A stretch of 64,000 nt of DNA from Planctomycetota bacterium (GTDB lineage Bacteria; Planctomycetota; GCA-002687715). The stretch spans positions 40,431-104,430 of the forward strand of contig SIAO01000009.1 of the NCBI GenBank assembly GCA_009691765.1. The letters run 5' to 3'. Shown one piece after another: positions 17,806-25,049 of this stretch. Position 1 is the stretch's first letter. Each line of letters opens with the position of its first letter. The notes under the pieces are model-generated. The model was given only the letters and a program-made list of their open reading frames with translations. It was not told the origin of the DNA and did no database searches. A program made the translations under genes and the position numbers.

Positions 17806-18073
17806 GAAACGGGACTGTCAAGGAGTCAATGAAGCGAAGCGTCGGAAACTTCCTCTCGAAACCACCTCGTCGGGTCTCACCGGCCTTGCGGCCGCCGATA
17901 AGATGGCTTCCCTGTGCGCTCCTTTTCGGCCTGGATACAGGGGTGGCTGAAGAAAAAGATGCGCGGCCAGTGTCGTTTTTCACGGCACTCCAAACCCCAC
18001 GGATTGGCGGCTCCAACAGCCGTTGGGACGCACCCAAGATCAGCGCGTTTGGCCGGCTCGGCTCAGGGCGGCG
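17806..18073 (-). promoter_or_regulatory. Structured region between panD and ggt, possible leader RNA
   Basis: No gene is supported in these 268 bases. On the minus strand the sequence has several short hairpins: CCAAC/GTTGG (near 18013-18026), CCTG/CAGG, and CGGCC closed by a GCAA tetraloop to GGCCG (near 17880-17894). The strong terminator at 17765-17804 follows, then the ggt start. This order fits a cis-regulatory leader, but no known riboswitch consensus could be matched. Frames on either strand here are not convincing as proteins. Confidence 0.4.
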
Positions 18074-18430
18074 TTAGTGCATGCCGACAACGCGGTTGCG
18101 CTCGTCGAACAGGACCACTTTGGGCTTGTGGAGTTTGGCTTCTTCGAGCGCAAACTGGCCAAAAGCGCACACAATCACCAAATCGCCCGGCAGCGCGTGG
18201 CGGGCGGCGGCGCCGTTGACGATCAGTTCACCCTTCCCGCGCTCACCGACGATCGCGTACGTCTCGAGGCGGTAGCCGTTGTTGCAATTCAGAACCTGCA
18301 CCTTCTCGTAGGGCAGGATTCCGGCGCGCTCGAGCCAATCGATATCCACCGTCAAACTGCCCGGGTACTCAGGCTTCACATCCGTGACCATCACTCTGTG
18401 CAGCTTGCCGATGAGGATTTCCCTGATCAT
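18074..18430 (-). CDS. panD: Aspartate 1-decarboxylase proenzyme
   Basis: Makes beta-alanine from aspartate for pantothenate and CoA synthesis. At 118 residues it has the usual length. The self-processing site Gly24-Ser25 is in place (E-Y-P-G-S-L-T), and cleavage there creates the pyruvoyl cofactor on Ser25. Other hallmarks are K-L-H-R-V at the start, the Tyr in R-L-E-T-Y-A-I, and N-G-A-A-A-R-H. It is followed on the same strand by the structured region leading to ggt. No other pantothenate gene is near. Confidence 0.95.
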   Translation of the reverse strand: MIREILIGKLHRVMVTDVKPEYPGSLTVDIDWLERAGILPYEKVQVLNCNNGYRLETYAIVGERGKGELIVNGAAARHALPGDLVIVCAFGQFALEEAKLHKPKVVLFDERNRVVGMH

Positions 18431-18639
18431 GGGCTCATTTTAGCCTTGGGTGGCTTGGTCGCAAATCCGCTGGCCCAAGGCGCGGGCACGTGCCGAGCTA
18501 TCCCGCAGGAGGATGCGAACTGGGCCCGCGGAATGCGTGGCAAAGTCCTGTATGGGTGTGCGGTGTGGGGCGGCGCGTTGTGACGGGGCGCAACACTGTC
18601 CCCAACTGTCTTTACCCTCCGCACTAGGCAAACCAATGA

Positions 18640-18950
18640 AAGGAGTTGAACACGATGTCGACCATTTTTCGAGAACAGGATTGGCGTGTGGCACCGTGCG
18701 TGAAGTCGGCACGTTGCAAAACCGTTTGCCACCGACATGGTGGTGACGAATCCGTGGGTGAGCATGCCCAACCTGCCGCGCATTCAACGCGCACCGGGCG
18801 CATCCTTTAACACTGGCACACAGGTTCGATGACCCGGCGCATCAAGCAACTGCATCAGGCCGCGCTGCAAGGTTTTGTGGAACTGAATCGCGCTGATGCC
18901 CAAGCACTCGGTGTGCAGGCCGGCGAGCAAGTGCGTCTCGTGACGCGGCG
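18640..18950 (+). pseudogene. napA: Decayed periplasmic nitrate reductase large subunit (napA relic)
   Basis: Three collinear NapA-like stretches appear in shifting frames. From 18663, one frame reads H-F-S-R-T-G-L-A-C-G-T-V-R-E-V-G-T-L-Q-N-R-L-P, close to the ACGTAREVGT region of NapA. The next frame gives D-M-V-V-T-N-P (from 18734) and then, after unrelated sequence, F-N-T-G-T-Q-V with a stop at 18830. The third frame, from 18829, gives M-T-R-R-I-K-Q-L followed by V-E-L-N-R-A-D-A-Q-A-L-G-V and Q-V-R-L-V-T-R-R, the C-terminal cofactor-binding domain. Several hundred middle codons are missing. This is a relic with frameshifts and a large internal deletion. The 18431-18640 stretch before it holds nothing I recognise. 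Confidence 0.7.
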
Positions 18951-18958
18951 CGCCGCCC

Positions 18959-19357
18959 GTGGTTCCGCATCGTCCCTTCGGCATGCGCTGCGTGCAGTGC
19001 CACAACGAAACCGGCATGGCAGTTCCCAATGTGGGCTTTGCTCCGCCATCGCCGCACGAGAACACTGCCGGCATGAGCGAAGACAGCCGTTGCCGTCAAT
19101 GCCATGTGGAAGTGAACAGCACCGACTTGTTCCGTGCCAACTCCTTTGTCGGCGTGCCGCAAGACTTGCGCAAAGGTGAGCGCCAACACGCTCTTGCTCC
19201 ACCCACCATGCCGCATTCGGTACACATGCGCGAGAATTGCAGTGCTTGCCACAGCGGCCCAGCAGTGCGCGCAGAGATCCGCTGCACGCACCCAGAACGT
19301 CCGCGCTGCACGCAATGCCACTTGCCAATGAATAGTGACGTCGAGTTCAAGCGGTAG
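18959..19357 (+). pseudogene. napB: NapB-like multiheme cytochrome c fragment, 5' end lost
   Basis: An open frame of 132 codons with four haem-binding CxxCH motifs (CVQCH, CRQCH, CSACH, CTQCH). The first pair, followed by E-V-N-S-T-D-L-F-R-A-N-S-F-V-G, resembles NapB. The P-H-S-V-H-M-R-E-N-C tail carries the second pair. There is no signal peptide or ribosome-binding site. The frame starts at a GTG directly after the napA relic, so the protein could not be exported for haem attachment. Its order and spacing fit a napAB locus that has lost its middle. A functional short gene is less likely. Confidence 0.6.
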
Positions 19358-19358
19358 T

Positions 19359-20216
19359 TCACGCGTGAATTTGAACAGGCAAGCCGAGAGTGCGGATGCG
19401 TGAGGCGAAGGCTTCCATCCACGGCGCATCAACACGGCTCAAGCGTGGGGCTTCTGGTTGCTGTGATGCGCGCGCGAGGCCATACAGCAACACACCACGC
19501 AAGGGTGCACCGCGTTGCAACGCGCGCTGTAAGAGCGCCGTGTAGGCGTCGCATTCGCTTGTGGATGGTGGCGCACCATCGATGCAGAACAATGCCGTCT
19601 GCACCTGGGTGGGGCACAGCGCTGCACACACGCACAGGTTTTCGAGGGCGCGCTCGGCACTTTGGCCCGCATCATTCACCAAGCGCATGGCTTCATCGCT
19701 GCCGCGATCCAGCTTGAACCACGCTTCGCCGCCGTGCGCTGCCAAGCGGCGCAGGCCATCTTGCACTCGCGCCTGTTGCACCAAGCTGCCGTTGGTGATC
19801 AAGATGAGTTTGGTGCGCTGATCGAGCCCGCAGGCACTGCGTACAGCGGCCACGCAATCCACCGCCTCGGGGAACTCCTTCGCGCTCGTGGGTTCACCGT
19901 CACCGGAAATCGCGAAGTCGCGCAACTCCAAAGTGCCCACGGCTGTGCGAGCAGCAAAAGAACCGTCGGCCACCGCGTTGCAGAAGCCCTCGAGTTCACG
20001 TTGCAAGCGCGGCAAGTCGAGCGCTGGAGCATTGCCACGCACCAACCCTTCCACTTGGCAGTAGATACAGCGCCAGTTGCACGCGCGGTTGGGATTCAGA
20101 TTGATGCCAATGGAGAGCCCGCCCGAACGTCTCGAGAGCACGGGGTACACATAGAGCAAGCCTGCGGCATCGCGGCGGTGGTCTTCGTGGGACAGTTCAG
20201 GATTCGCCACACGCAT
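19359..20216 (-). CDS. Radical SAM protein (COG0731-like)
   Basis: A 285-residue radical SAM enzyme. The cluster motif is Cys46-x3-Cys50-x2-Cys53 (CNWRCIYC), preceded by I-G-I-N-L-N-P-N-R, and G-D-G-E-P-T follows (about residue 110), a SAM-binding GGE-type motif. The pattern resembles the COG0731 group of Fe-S oxidoreductases. The substrate is unknown. The frame is open upstream to 20438, but that would run through the tRNA-Asp gene, so ATG 20216 is chosen. The only Shine-Dalgarno-like bases (GGAG) abut the ATG, so the exact start remains uncertain. Confidence 0.82.
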   Translation of the reverse strand: MRVANPELSHEDHRRDAAGLLYVYPVLSRRSGGLSIGINLNPNRACNWRCIYCQVEGLVRGNAPALDLPRLQRELEGFCNAVADGSFAARTAVGTLELRDFAISGDGEPTSAKEFPEAVDCVAAVRSACGLDQRTKLILITNGSLVQQARVQDGLRRLAAHGGEAWFKLDRGSDEAMRLVNDAGQSAERALENLCVCAALCPTQVQTALFCIDGAPPSTSECDAYTALLQRALQRGAPLRGVLLYGLARASQQPEAPRLSRVDAPWMEAFASRIRTLGLPVQIHA

Positions 20217-20269
20217 CTCCGGGCATTGCACAAGCCCAGCGCATGTTAGCGCGCCGCCAAGAACCTGAG

Positions 20270-20343
20270 CGAGGACGACGGGACTCGAACCCGCAACCTT
20301 CGGCGTGACAAGCCGACGCGCTAACCAATTGCGCCACGTCCCC
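20270..20343 (-). tRNA. tRNA-Asp (GTC)
   Basis: A 74-base cloverleaf. The acceptor stem is GGGGACG with CGTCCTC (one G-U) and the discriminator base is G, as expected for Asp. The D-arm begins GCGCAATTGGTTAGCGC. The anticodon stem TCGGC/GCCGA encloses the loop TTGTCAC, with anticodon GTC. The T-arm is GCGGGTTCGAGTCCCGT. CCA is not encoded. It lies 53 bases before the radical SAM start on the same strand. Confidence 0.96.
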
Positions 20344-20455
20344 AATGAAACAACTCCGGCGCCGAGGGCGCCGGGGTTTGCTGCGGAACAACTGTTCAGT
20401 AGCGCGAGGAGTGTAGAAACGCGAGGGCGCGCCTTCAAGCACAGTGCAAGGAACC

Positions 20456-20499
20456 GTAGAAAAGAAGCACCCCTGAAGCCCTAAGGCTCCAGGGGTGCT
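20456..20499 (-). terminator. Intrinsic terminator closing a structured element
   Basis: AGCACCCCTGGAGCC pairs with GGCTTCAGGGGTGCT across TTAG (15 positions, one mismatch), followed on the minus strand by TTCTTTTCT. It is the terminal hairpin of the hairpin-rich region 20456-20640. Confidence 0.8.
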
Positions 20500-20640
20500 C
20501 CACCTTCCAGCCGTCCTTCACTAACACGCAGACCGAAGTCTGCGCCACCCTCCCTCAAAGAGACCCGTCCAGTCTCTTCCGCCCGAGGAGTCGGATCACT
20601 TGGATCCGTTCTGTTCGTTTCAAACCGAATTGAAAGTCCT
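20500..20640 (-). ncRNA. Candidate structured RNA: three hairpins before a terminator
   Basis: Read on the minus strand, three hairpins follow one another and lead into the intrinsic terminator. They are CGGATC/GATCCG (20592-20608), AAGAGAC/GTCTCTT (20558-20578) and CGCAGAC closed by a TTCG loop to GTCTGCG (20527-20544). No reading frame runs through them. The arrangement looks like a small structured transcript or a long structured 3' end. The class is not recognised, and plus-strand transcription cannot be excluded because the hairpins are symmetric. Confidence 0.4.
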
Positions 20641-20849
20641 GTTCACCGTTTCACGCCGCCCCGCGCATCAAGCGCGAGCGACAACAGCATGTTCGGACGA
20701 ACACGCAGCGGCTTGACGATGAGCTGCAACAGTTTTGTTGCGAACGCAGAATGCAGATGAGTGGCGCGATTCACGCAGCGGCGCGGTGGCACTCACAAAG
20801 AAAGCTAACTGGCGGCGCAACTCAGCGGCGCGCACGGCCTGCCAGTGTA
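20641..20849. other. Intergenic region, no supported gene
   Basis: I see no convincing gene here. The best small frame runs on the minus strand from GTG 20774 to a stop at 20643 (43 codons, ending L-D-A-R-G-G-V-K-R). It has no good ribosome-binding site. This region separates the terminator of the candidate selenoprotein gene from the hairpin-rich element. Confidence 0.3.
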
Positions 20850-20892
20850 GAAACAAGAATCCCCGAGAGGCGCTATTCGCGTCCTCCCGGGG
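20850..20892 (-). terminator. Intrinsic terminator just after the second stop of the selenoprotein candidate
   Basis: CCCCGGGAGG pairs with CCTCTCGGGG (10 pairs, one G-U), extended by an inner CGC/GCG closing a GAATA loop. ATTCTTGTTT follows on the minus strand. It starts 21 bases past the TGA at 20914-20916, but 195 bases past the first in-frame TGA at 21088-21090. This supports the longer gene model. Confidence 0.88.
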
Positions 20893-20913
20893 AGTCGGCC
20901 GGACCTATGCCGG

Positions 20914-22125
20914 TCAGTTTCCGCCGGTGGAAGAAACCACCTTGGCAGGTGTTGTTGATCCTACTGTCGACGCTTTTGTCTTTGGACTTACGGTCATGCG
21001 ACCGAACATTGCGCGCTGGTGCTCGATGGTGACATCGACTTCCTTATCCGTGGGTACTCTCCCGGAGTACTCGTTGAAGCCGCCGCCTCAACAGCCGGGG
21101 AAGCGGCTGGTGCTCAGCAGGATTCGTTTCTTCCTGTCCAGCACCACAATCTGCGGGCTCGTCGCGTCCGGGAGGAAGTTGCGATATTCCTCGCCGCTGC
21201 GCCCGTAGTACTTGAGGTTGTAAGGCACGGTCAGCTTGTCGCCCGTGATGGTGTACTGGAAGTCGATGTTGATCGGACCGCCCCACGCCATCTCCGTGCA
21301 TTCGTCTTTGCCGACTGCGATCACAGCCATGTTGCCTTGTGCGAGGCGCACTGATTCGGTGCCGTTGGTGACGAGGCCGCTGGTGATCACCCAGTTGCCA
21401 GCCGGAACCTTCAGGCTCTTCTTCGCTGCTGCAGCGTTGAAGGACATGTCGCCACGCTCGTTCGAAACCACAACGGCTTTGATGTCGCCCTTGCCTTCAA
21501 AACCATTCCGCACATCCAGCAAGCCTGTCTCGCCAGTCCATGCGGAAAGCGTCGCAGATGTGCCGTCGGCAGTGATCTCGAAGTTGAAGAGCTCACCATC
21601 GAGGTTGACTACGCGCGACAAGAACGCAGCGGCATCACCGTTACCGACCAGCATGGCATCCACGCCGTAGTCGTTGTAGTTGCCGTTGTTGTTCTGGTCG
21701 ATGACCGAGATGGTCTCGCCGTGAGCCTTGCCCACCATGGCGCCACCCGCTGCGTAGCTCCACGCTTCACCAGTCTTGGTGAGACGCAGGCCATAGTGCA
21801 ACGGCTTGCCATCGGTGCTCTTGGACTTCAACGCCAACTCGGCGCTGATGCCTTTGGCCTTGTCGTCCACCTTGCCGTCACCATTGGTGTCAACCGCCAG
21901 CGCGGAACCCTGCACTTCTGCGGCGAAGATGTTTCCGCCCGCGTGCACGATGTTGATCCCATTGCTGACTGGAGTCCAAACCTCTTTCGGGAGCACATAG
22001 CTCCACTTGACGGGGATCTTGTGGCTGAACGCGATGGTCTCGCTCTGCGGTGCTTGCTGCGCCGTAGCGAAACCTGCGCAGAGAGTGGCGAGCACTCCCG
22101 CCAGAATCAATCTCGTTGGTTTCAT
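20914..22125 (-). CDS. Candidate secreted selenoprotein, Sec346 encoded by in-frame TGA
   Basis: The frame opens with a signal peptide (MKPTRLILAGVLATLCAGFATAQQ). ATG 22125 follows AAGGA at a suitable distance. Two Asp-rich loops, D-T-N-G-D-G-K-V-D-D and D-Q-N-N-N-G-N-Y-N-D, look like calcium-binding turns. A beta-rich domain then ends S-R-F-P-G-C before TGA at 21088-21090. The same frame continues 57 codons (G-G-G-F-N-E-Y-S-G-R-V-P-T-D-K-E, then V-D-V-T-I-E-H-Q-R) with the GC-rich third positions of real genes and stops at 20914-20916, next to a terminator. A SECIS-like hairpin lies downstream of the TGA. Read through, the product has 403 residues with a vicinal Cys-Sec pair at 345-346. The family is unknown to me. 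Alternatives are a TGA sequencing error for Cys or Trp, or a recent nonsense mutation. Confidence 0.65.
21054..21070 (-). promoter_or_regulatory. Candidate bacterial SECIS hairpin
   Basis: Starting 17 nt after the in-frame TGA, GTACTC pairs with GAGTAC around the loop CGGGA. The apical loop is 23 nt from the TGA and has a G in its second position. Published bacterial SECIS models call for a small apical loop with a G in the first two positions, 16-37 nt from the UGA, and this fits. The stem is short (six pairs, plus one pair beyond a mismatch). Confidence 0.5.
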
Positions 22126-22214
22126 GCGTCGTTCCTTCATGGGCCTTGCGCATCGGCGTGGTGTCGCTGCCGCAGAGCCGCTGTAATCTTACACCAGCGA
22201 GGCACCCGCTGGAA

Positions 22215-25049
22215 TCACCCCTTTTTCCAGGCCTGCGGCGCTGGCGCCACCGCTCGTGAAAACCACAACGGCCGTCGCAACCCTCCGGGCCCCGCGCCTT
22301 TGCGCGTGCCCGCCATCCACTCGCGATAGATATCCATGGATTTCTCCAAATCCGCATGGATGTCGCCGTAGCGGTCGCCAGGGCGCCCTTTCTCGACGCT
22401 CACCTTCTGGTGCCAGCAGTGCATGCCGCTGATGGGATCGGGTTGCACCGGGAATGTGAGGTTTTGATGAACACCGCCATCGCTCCACCACACGCGTTTG
22501 GAATCTGGGTCTGTTGAAGCGAACGCCTTGATGCCTTCGATGCGCTTTATTGCCAGAGACTTCGCGTCTGCTTGCAATGCGACCAGTGCAGAAGCCCAGC
22601 GGTCGGTGCCCGGCATATCTTTCAGACGCCACCGCCCAAGGTGATGCGAGCAGGCAACGACACCAGGGCGAATGCCTTCAGTCACCCACACTTTGTTCAC
22701 GAAATGCCCAATGCGCGTATTGATGCGAATGAGATCGCCTGTCACCACGCCGAGAGCAAACGCATCTTCCGGATGCACCCACACCGGATTGCTATTCGAC
22801 AGTTCGTACAACCACTTGGCATTGCCACTGCGCGTGTGAATGAGTGTGGGCAATCGATAGTTCGGCAACAAAACAAACTCGCCGGCATCCTTGTTCATGT
22901 GCTTCGGATGCACATGACTCTCGATGTAATTCGGCAGAGCGTTAGCTTCGCCATAACCCCACTCTTCCACCGTTGGCGACCAATACTCGAGGCGCTTCGA
23001 TGGCGTGCGGAACCCAGCGCAAGGTTTGCCATTCACATCCACGGCAACGATTTGATCGCCGCGCATCCATTGGCCACGCTCGGCATCGAGAGTGGCGCCA
23101 CTGATGTCCACGCTTTCGCGGAACACCTCGCCGACCTCTTCTTGCACGAGGAACGCACCGTAGCGCCGCATGTATTCCAGCGGCGTCAGATTCTGCTTCG
23201 CTGCTGCTGCTGGCAACCCCGGCACGCTGTTCTCGAAGATCCAGCGGTAGTACTCCTCCACTTTGATGCACTGCCCAGCGCGGTACGGCGATTCAAACAT
23301 CGGACGAATGCCAAGCGAGCCATCATTATCAATGGCCCACGAGAGGCGAATCCAAAACTCGTCCTCTTCCCAAACCTCTCCAGGATTCGCTTGATAGGTC
23401 CACTCGATCTTCTCGCCGTTGCGCTCGCGGTGTACGCGCAACACCGGCTGCCGAAACGCAATCCAACGCGCGGCATGAGTTTCTTGACTCTGAATGTCGT
23501 GGCGCTCGGCGCCCACGCCCATCGGCAACACATAATCCGCGAATATCGCCGTCTCGCTCCACACTGGCGTCAAAGCCGCGTGCAGGCCCACGAGAGATTC
23601 ATCTTTCAGCACTTCCATCCAAGTGCCGCCATCCGGATTGGTCCACACAGGGTTGTAGACACGCGTGAAATAAGTGTCGAGCTTGCCGCGCCCCTCCTTC
23701 AAGAAATGCGGCAACAAGAAAGAGAGCTCGTGATGCGAGAAGGGGTACTCCTCGGGGTAGAGCAGTTCGCTCCACACTTCTTGCGGACGCGGTTTCTTGA
23801 ACGGCGCTGGCACAAACTTGTTGGTGGGCGCCATGTGCGTGCCACCAACCGTGTTCATCGAACCTGTGAGCACTGACAGAAACTGCATGCAGCGCGCCAC
23901 TTGCCAGCCACCGAGATGGCCAGCAGCCGCCGCGCGCCAAACATGCGCTGCGAAGGCACCGCGTGCTTTCCCAATCTCGCGCGCCAACTCGACGATGCGT
24001 GACGCGGGCACACCACACTCTGCCGCGGCCCACTCTGGCGTGAACTTTGCGAGATGCTCGCTGAGCTTCAACTCAAACACAGCGAAAGTGCACGCTGAGT
24101 CTGGGTGCTTCGCTTTCAGATACTCGCGCCAGTTCAGCCACTGGCGCACAAACTCGCGGTCGTGCAACTGCTCTTTCACCAACACATGCGCGAAGGCCAA
24201 GAGCAGAGCGGCCTCGGTGCCCGGCTGTGGCGACAACCACCAAGTGGATTTGCTCGCAGTGTTCGAAAGCCGCGTGTCGATGGTGAGCACTTTGGCGCCC
24301 GCCATCAGCCCTTCGACGATGCGCTGGGCATGCGGATTGAAGTAGTGCCCTGTTTCGAGGTGCGAGGAAATGAGCAAGATGAACTTCGCGCGCGCGTGAT
24401 CCGGCGACGGGCGATCCATGCCACTCCACAGCGCATATCCGAGGCGCGCCGCAGCACTGCACACATTGGTGTGGGAATTGTGGCCGTCCACGCCCCAGCT
24501 TTGCAGCACGCGATCCATGTAGCCGTCGTGCCCGGGCCGACCCACGTGATACATCACCTCAGTGCGCCGCCCCTCTTGCAGGGCTTTGCGGATGCGCGCC
24601 GATAGTGTGTCGATGACTTCGTCCCACGTGGTGCGCTCGAATTGGCCAGTGCCGCGCGGACCACTGCGCTTCATGGGGTACAGAATGCGCTCGGGGTCGT
24701 CGATCTGATTCAACGTAGCCGGGCCCTTGGCGCAATTGCGTCCGCGCGAAGCTGGATGATGCGGATTGCCTTCCAAGCGGCGAATGCGGCCCGATTCTTT
24801 GTCGATATAGGCCACCAAACCGCAAGCGGCTTCGCAGTTGAAGCAAATCGTGGGCACGAGACGGTAGTGCTTCTCCACCTTTCGCGGCCAAGCCTTCGCG
24901 TCGTACTCCATCCAGTCGTCCCACTTCTCCATCGGTGGGAACGAAGCGAGATCGCGGATTTGCCAAGCCTCGCCATTGGGTGCGAAGTCAGCGCTCGTGC
25001 GCGGGACGCTGGCATCAGCGGATGATGGATCGCGTGGTGCGGCGCTCAT
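22215..25049 (-). CDS. Molybdopterin oxidoreductase catalytic subunit (DMSO reductase family)
   Basis: A 944-residue molybdenum/tungsten bis-MGD enzyme. The N-terminal 4Fe-4S motif is C-F-N-C-E-A-A-C with the fourth Cys in G-R-N-C-A-K-G. The candidate metal-ligand region is S-H-T-N-V-C-S, and the C-terminal dinucleotide-binding domain ends near V-V-A-C-S-H-H-L-G-R-W. No twin-arginine signal is present, so the subunit should face the cytoplasm, unlike PsrA or PhsA. The ATG at 25049 overlaps the stop of the upstream FeS-NrfD gene (ATGA), and a long upstream extension of the frame is spurious. The substrate is unknown, and formate, a sulfur compound or another oxyanion all remain possible. The candidate selenoprotein gene follows 89 bases later. 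Confidence 0.88.
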   Translation of the reverse strand: MSAAPRDPSSADASVPRTSADFAPNGEAWQIRDLASFPPMEKWDDWMEYDAKAWPRKVEKHYRLVPTICFNCEAACGLVAYIDKESGRIRRLEGNPHHPASRGRNCAKGPATLNQIDDPERILYPMKRSGPRGTGQFERTTWDEVIDTLSARIRKALQEGRRTEVMYHVGRPGHDGYMDRVLQSWGVDGHNSHTNVCSAAARLGYALWSGMDRPSPDHARAKFILLISSHLETGHYFNPHAQRIVEGLMAGAKVLTIDTRLSNTASKSTWWLSPQPGTEAALLLAFAHVLVKEQLHDREFVRQWLNWREYLKAKHPDSACTFAVFELKLSEHLAKFTPEWAAAECGVPASRIVELAREIGKARGAFAAHVWRAAAAGHLGGWQVARCMQFLSVLTGSMNTVGGTHMAPTNKFVPAPFKKPRPQEVWSELLYPEEYPFSHHELSFLLPHFLKEGRGKLDTYFTRVYNPVWTNPDGGTWMEVLKDESLVGLHAALTPVWSETAIFADYVLPMGVGAERHDIQSQETHAARWIAFRQPVLRVHRERNGEKIEWTYQANPGEVWEEDEFWIRLSWAIDNDGSLGIRPMFESPYRAGQCIKVEEYYRWIFENSVPGLPAAAAKQNLTPLEYMRRYGAFLVQEEVGEVFRESVDISGATLDAERGQWMRGDQIVAVDVNGKPCAGFRTPSKRLEYWSPTVEEWGYGEANALPNYIESHVHPKHMNKDAGEFVLLPNYRLPTLIHTRSGNAKWLYELSNSNPVWVHPEDAFALGVVTGDLIRINTRIGHFVNKVWVTEGIRPGVVACSHHLGRWRLKDMPGTDRWASALVALQADAKSLAIKRIEGIKAFASTDPDSKRVWWSDGGVHQNLTFPVQPDPISGMHCWHQKVSVEKGRPGDRYGDIHADLEKSMDIYREWMAGTRKGAGPGGLRRPLWFSRAVAPAPQAWKKG

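Noticed and set aside
17820..17960. c-di-GMP-I or cobalamin riboswitch upstream of ggt
   Set aside because: Short matches (GCACAGGGAA, GCCGCAAGGCC, GGATACAGG) recall parts of these motifs, but the conserved cores and their spacing do not fit.
17829..18077. Small frames on both strands between panD and ggt
   Set aside because: The minus-strand frame runs through the intrinsic terminator and the plus-strand one has no ribosome-binding site or protein-like composition.
20217..20438. N-terminal extension of the radical SAM gene
   Set aside because: It translates through tRNA-Asp (20270-20343).
20668..20856. Minus-strand frame of 62 codons
   Set aside because: It starts inside the terminator region of the preceding gene and has no ribosome-binding site.
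21088..22140. Gene model ending at the TGA at 21088-21090
   Set aside because: The frame stays coding for 57 more codons and the terminator follows the later stop, so the longer model at 20914-22125 is preferred. The upstream start at 22140 is replaced by ATG 22125, which has the proper ribosome-binding site.
22572..23876. Plus-strand frame of 434 codons
   Set aside because: It lies antisense within the molybdoenzyme catalytic gene, and its product has no motif and shadow-like composition.
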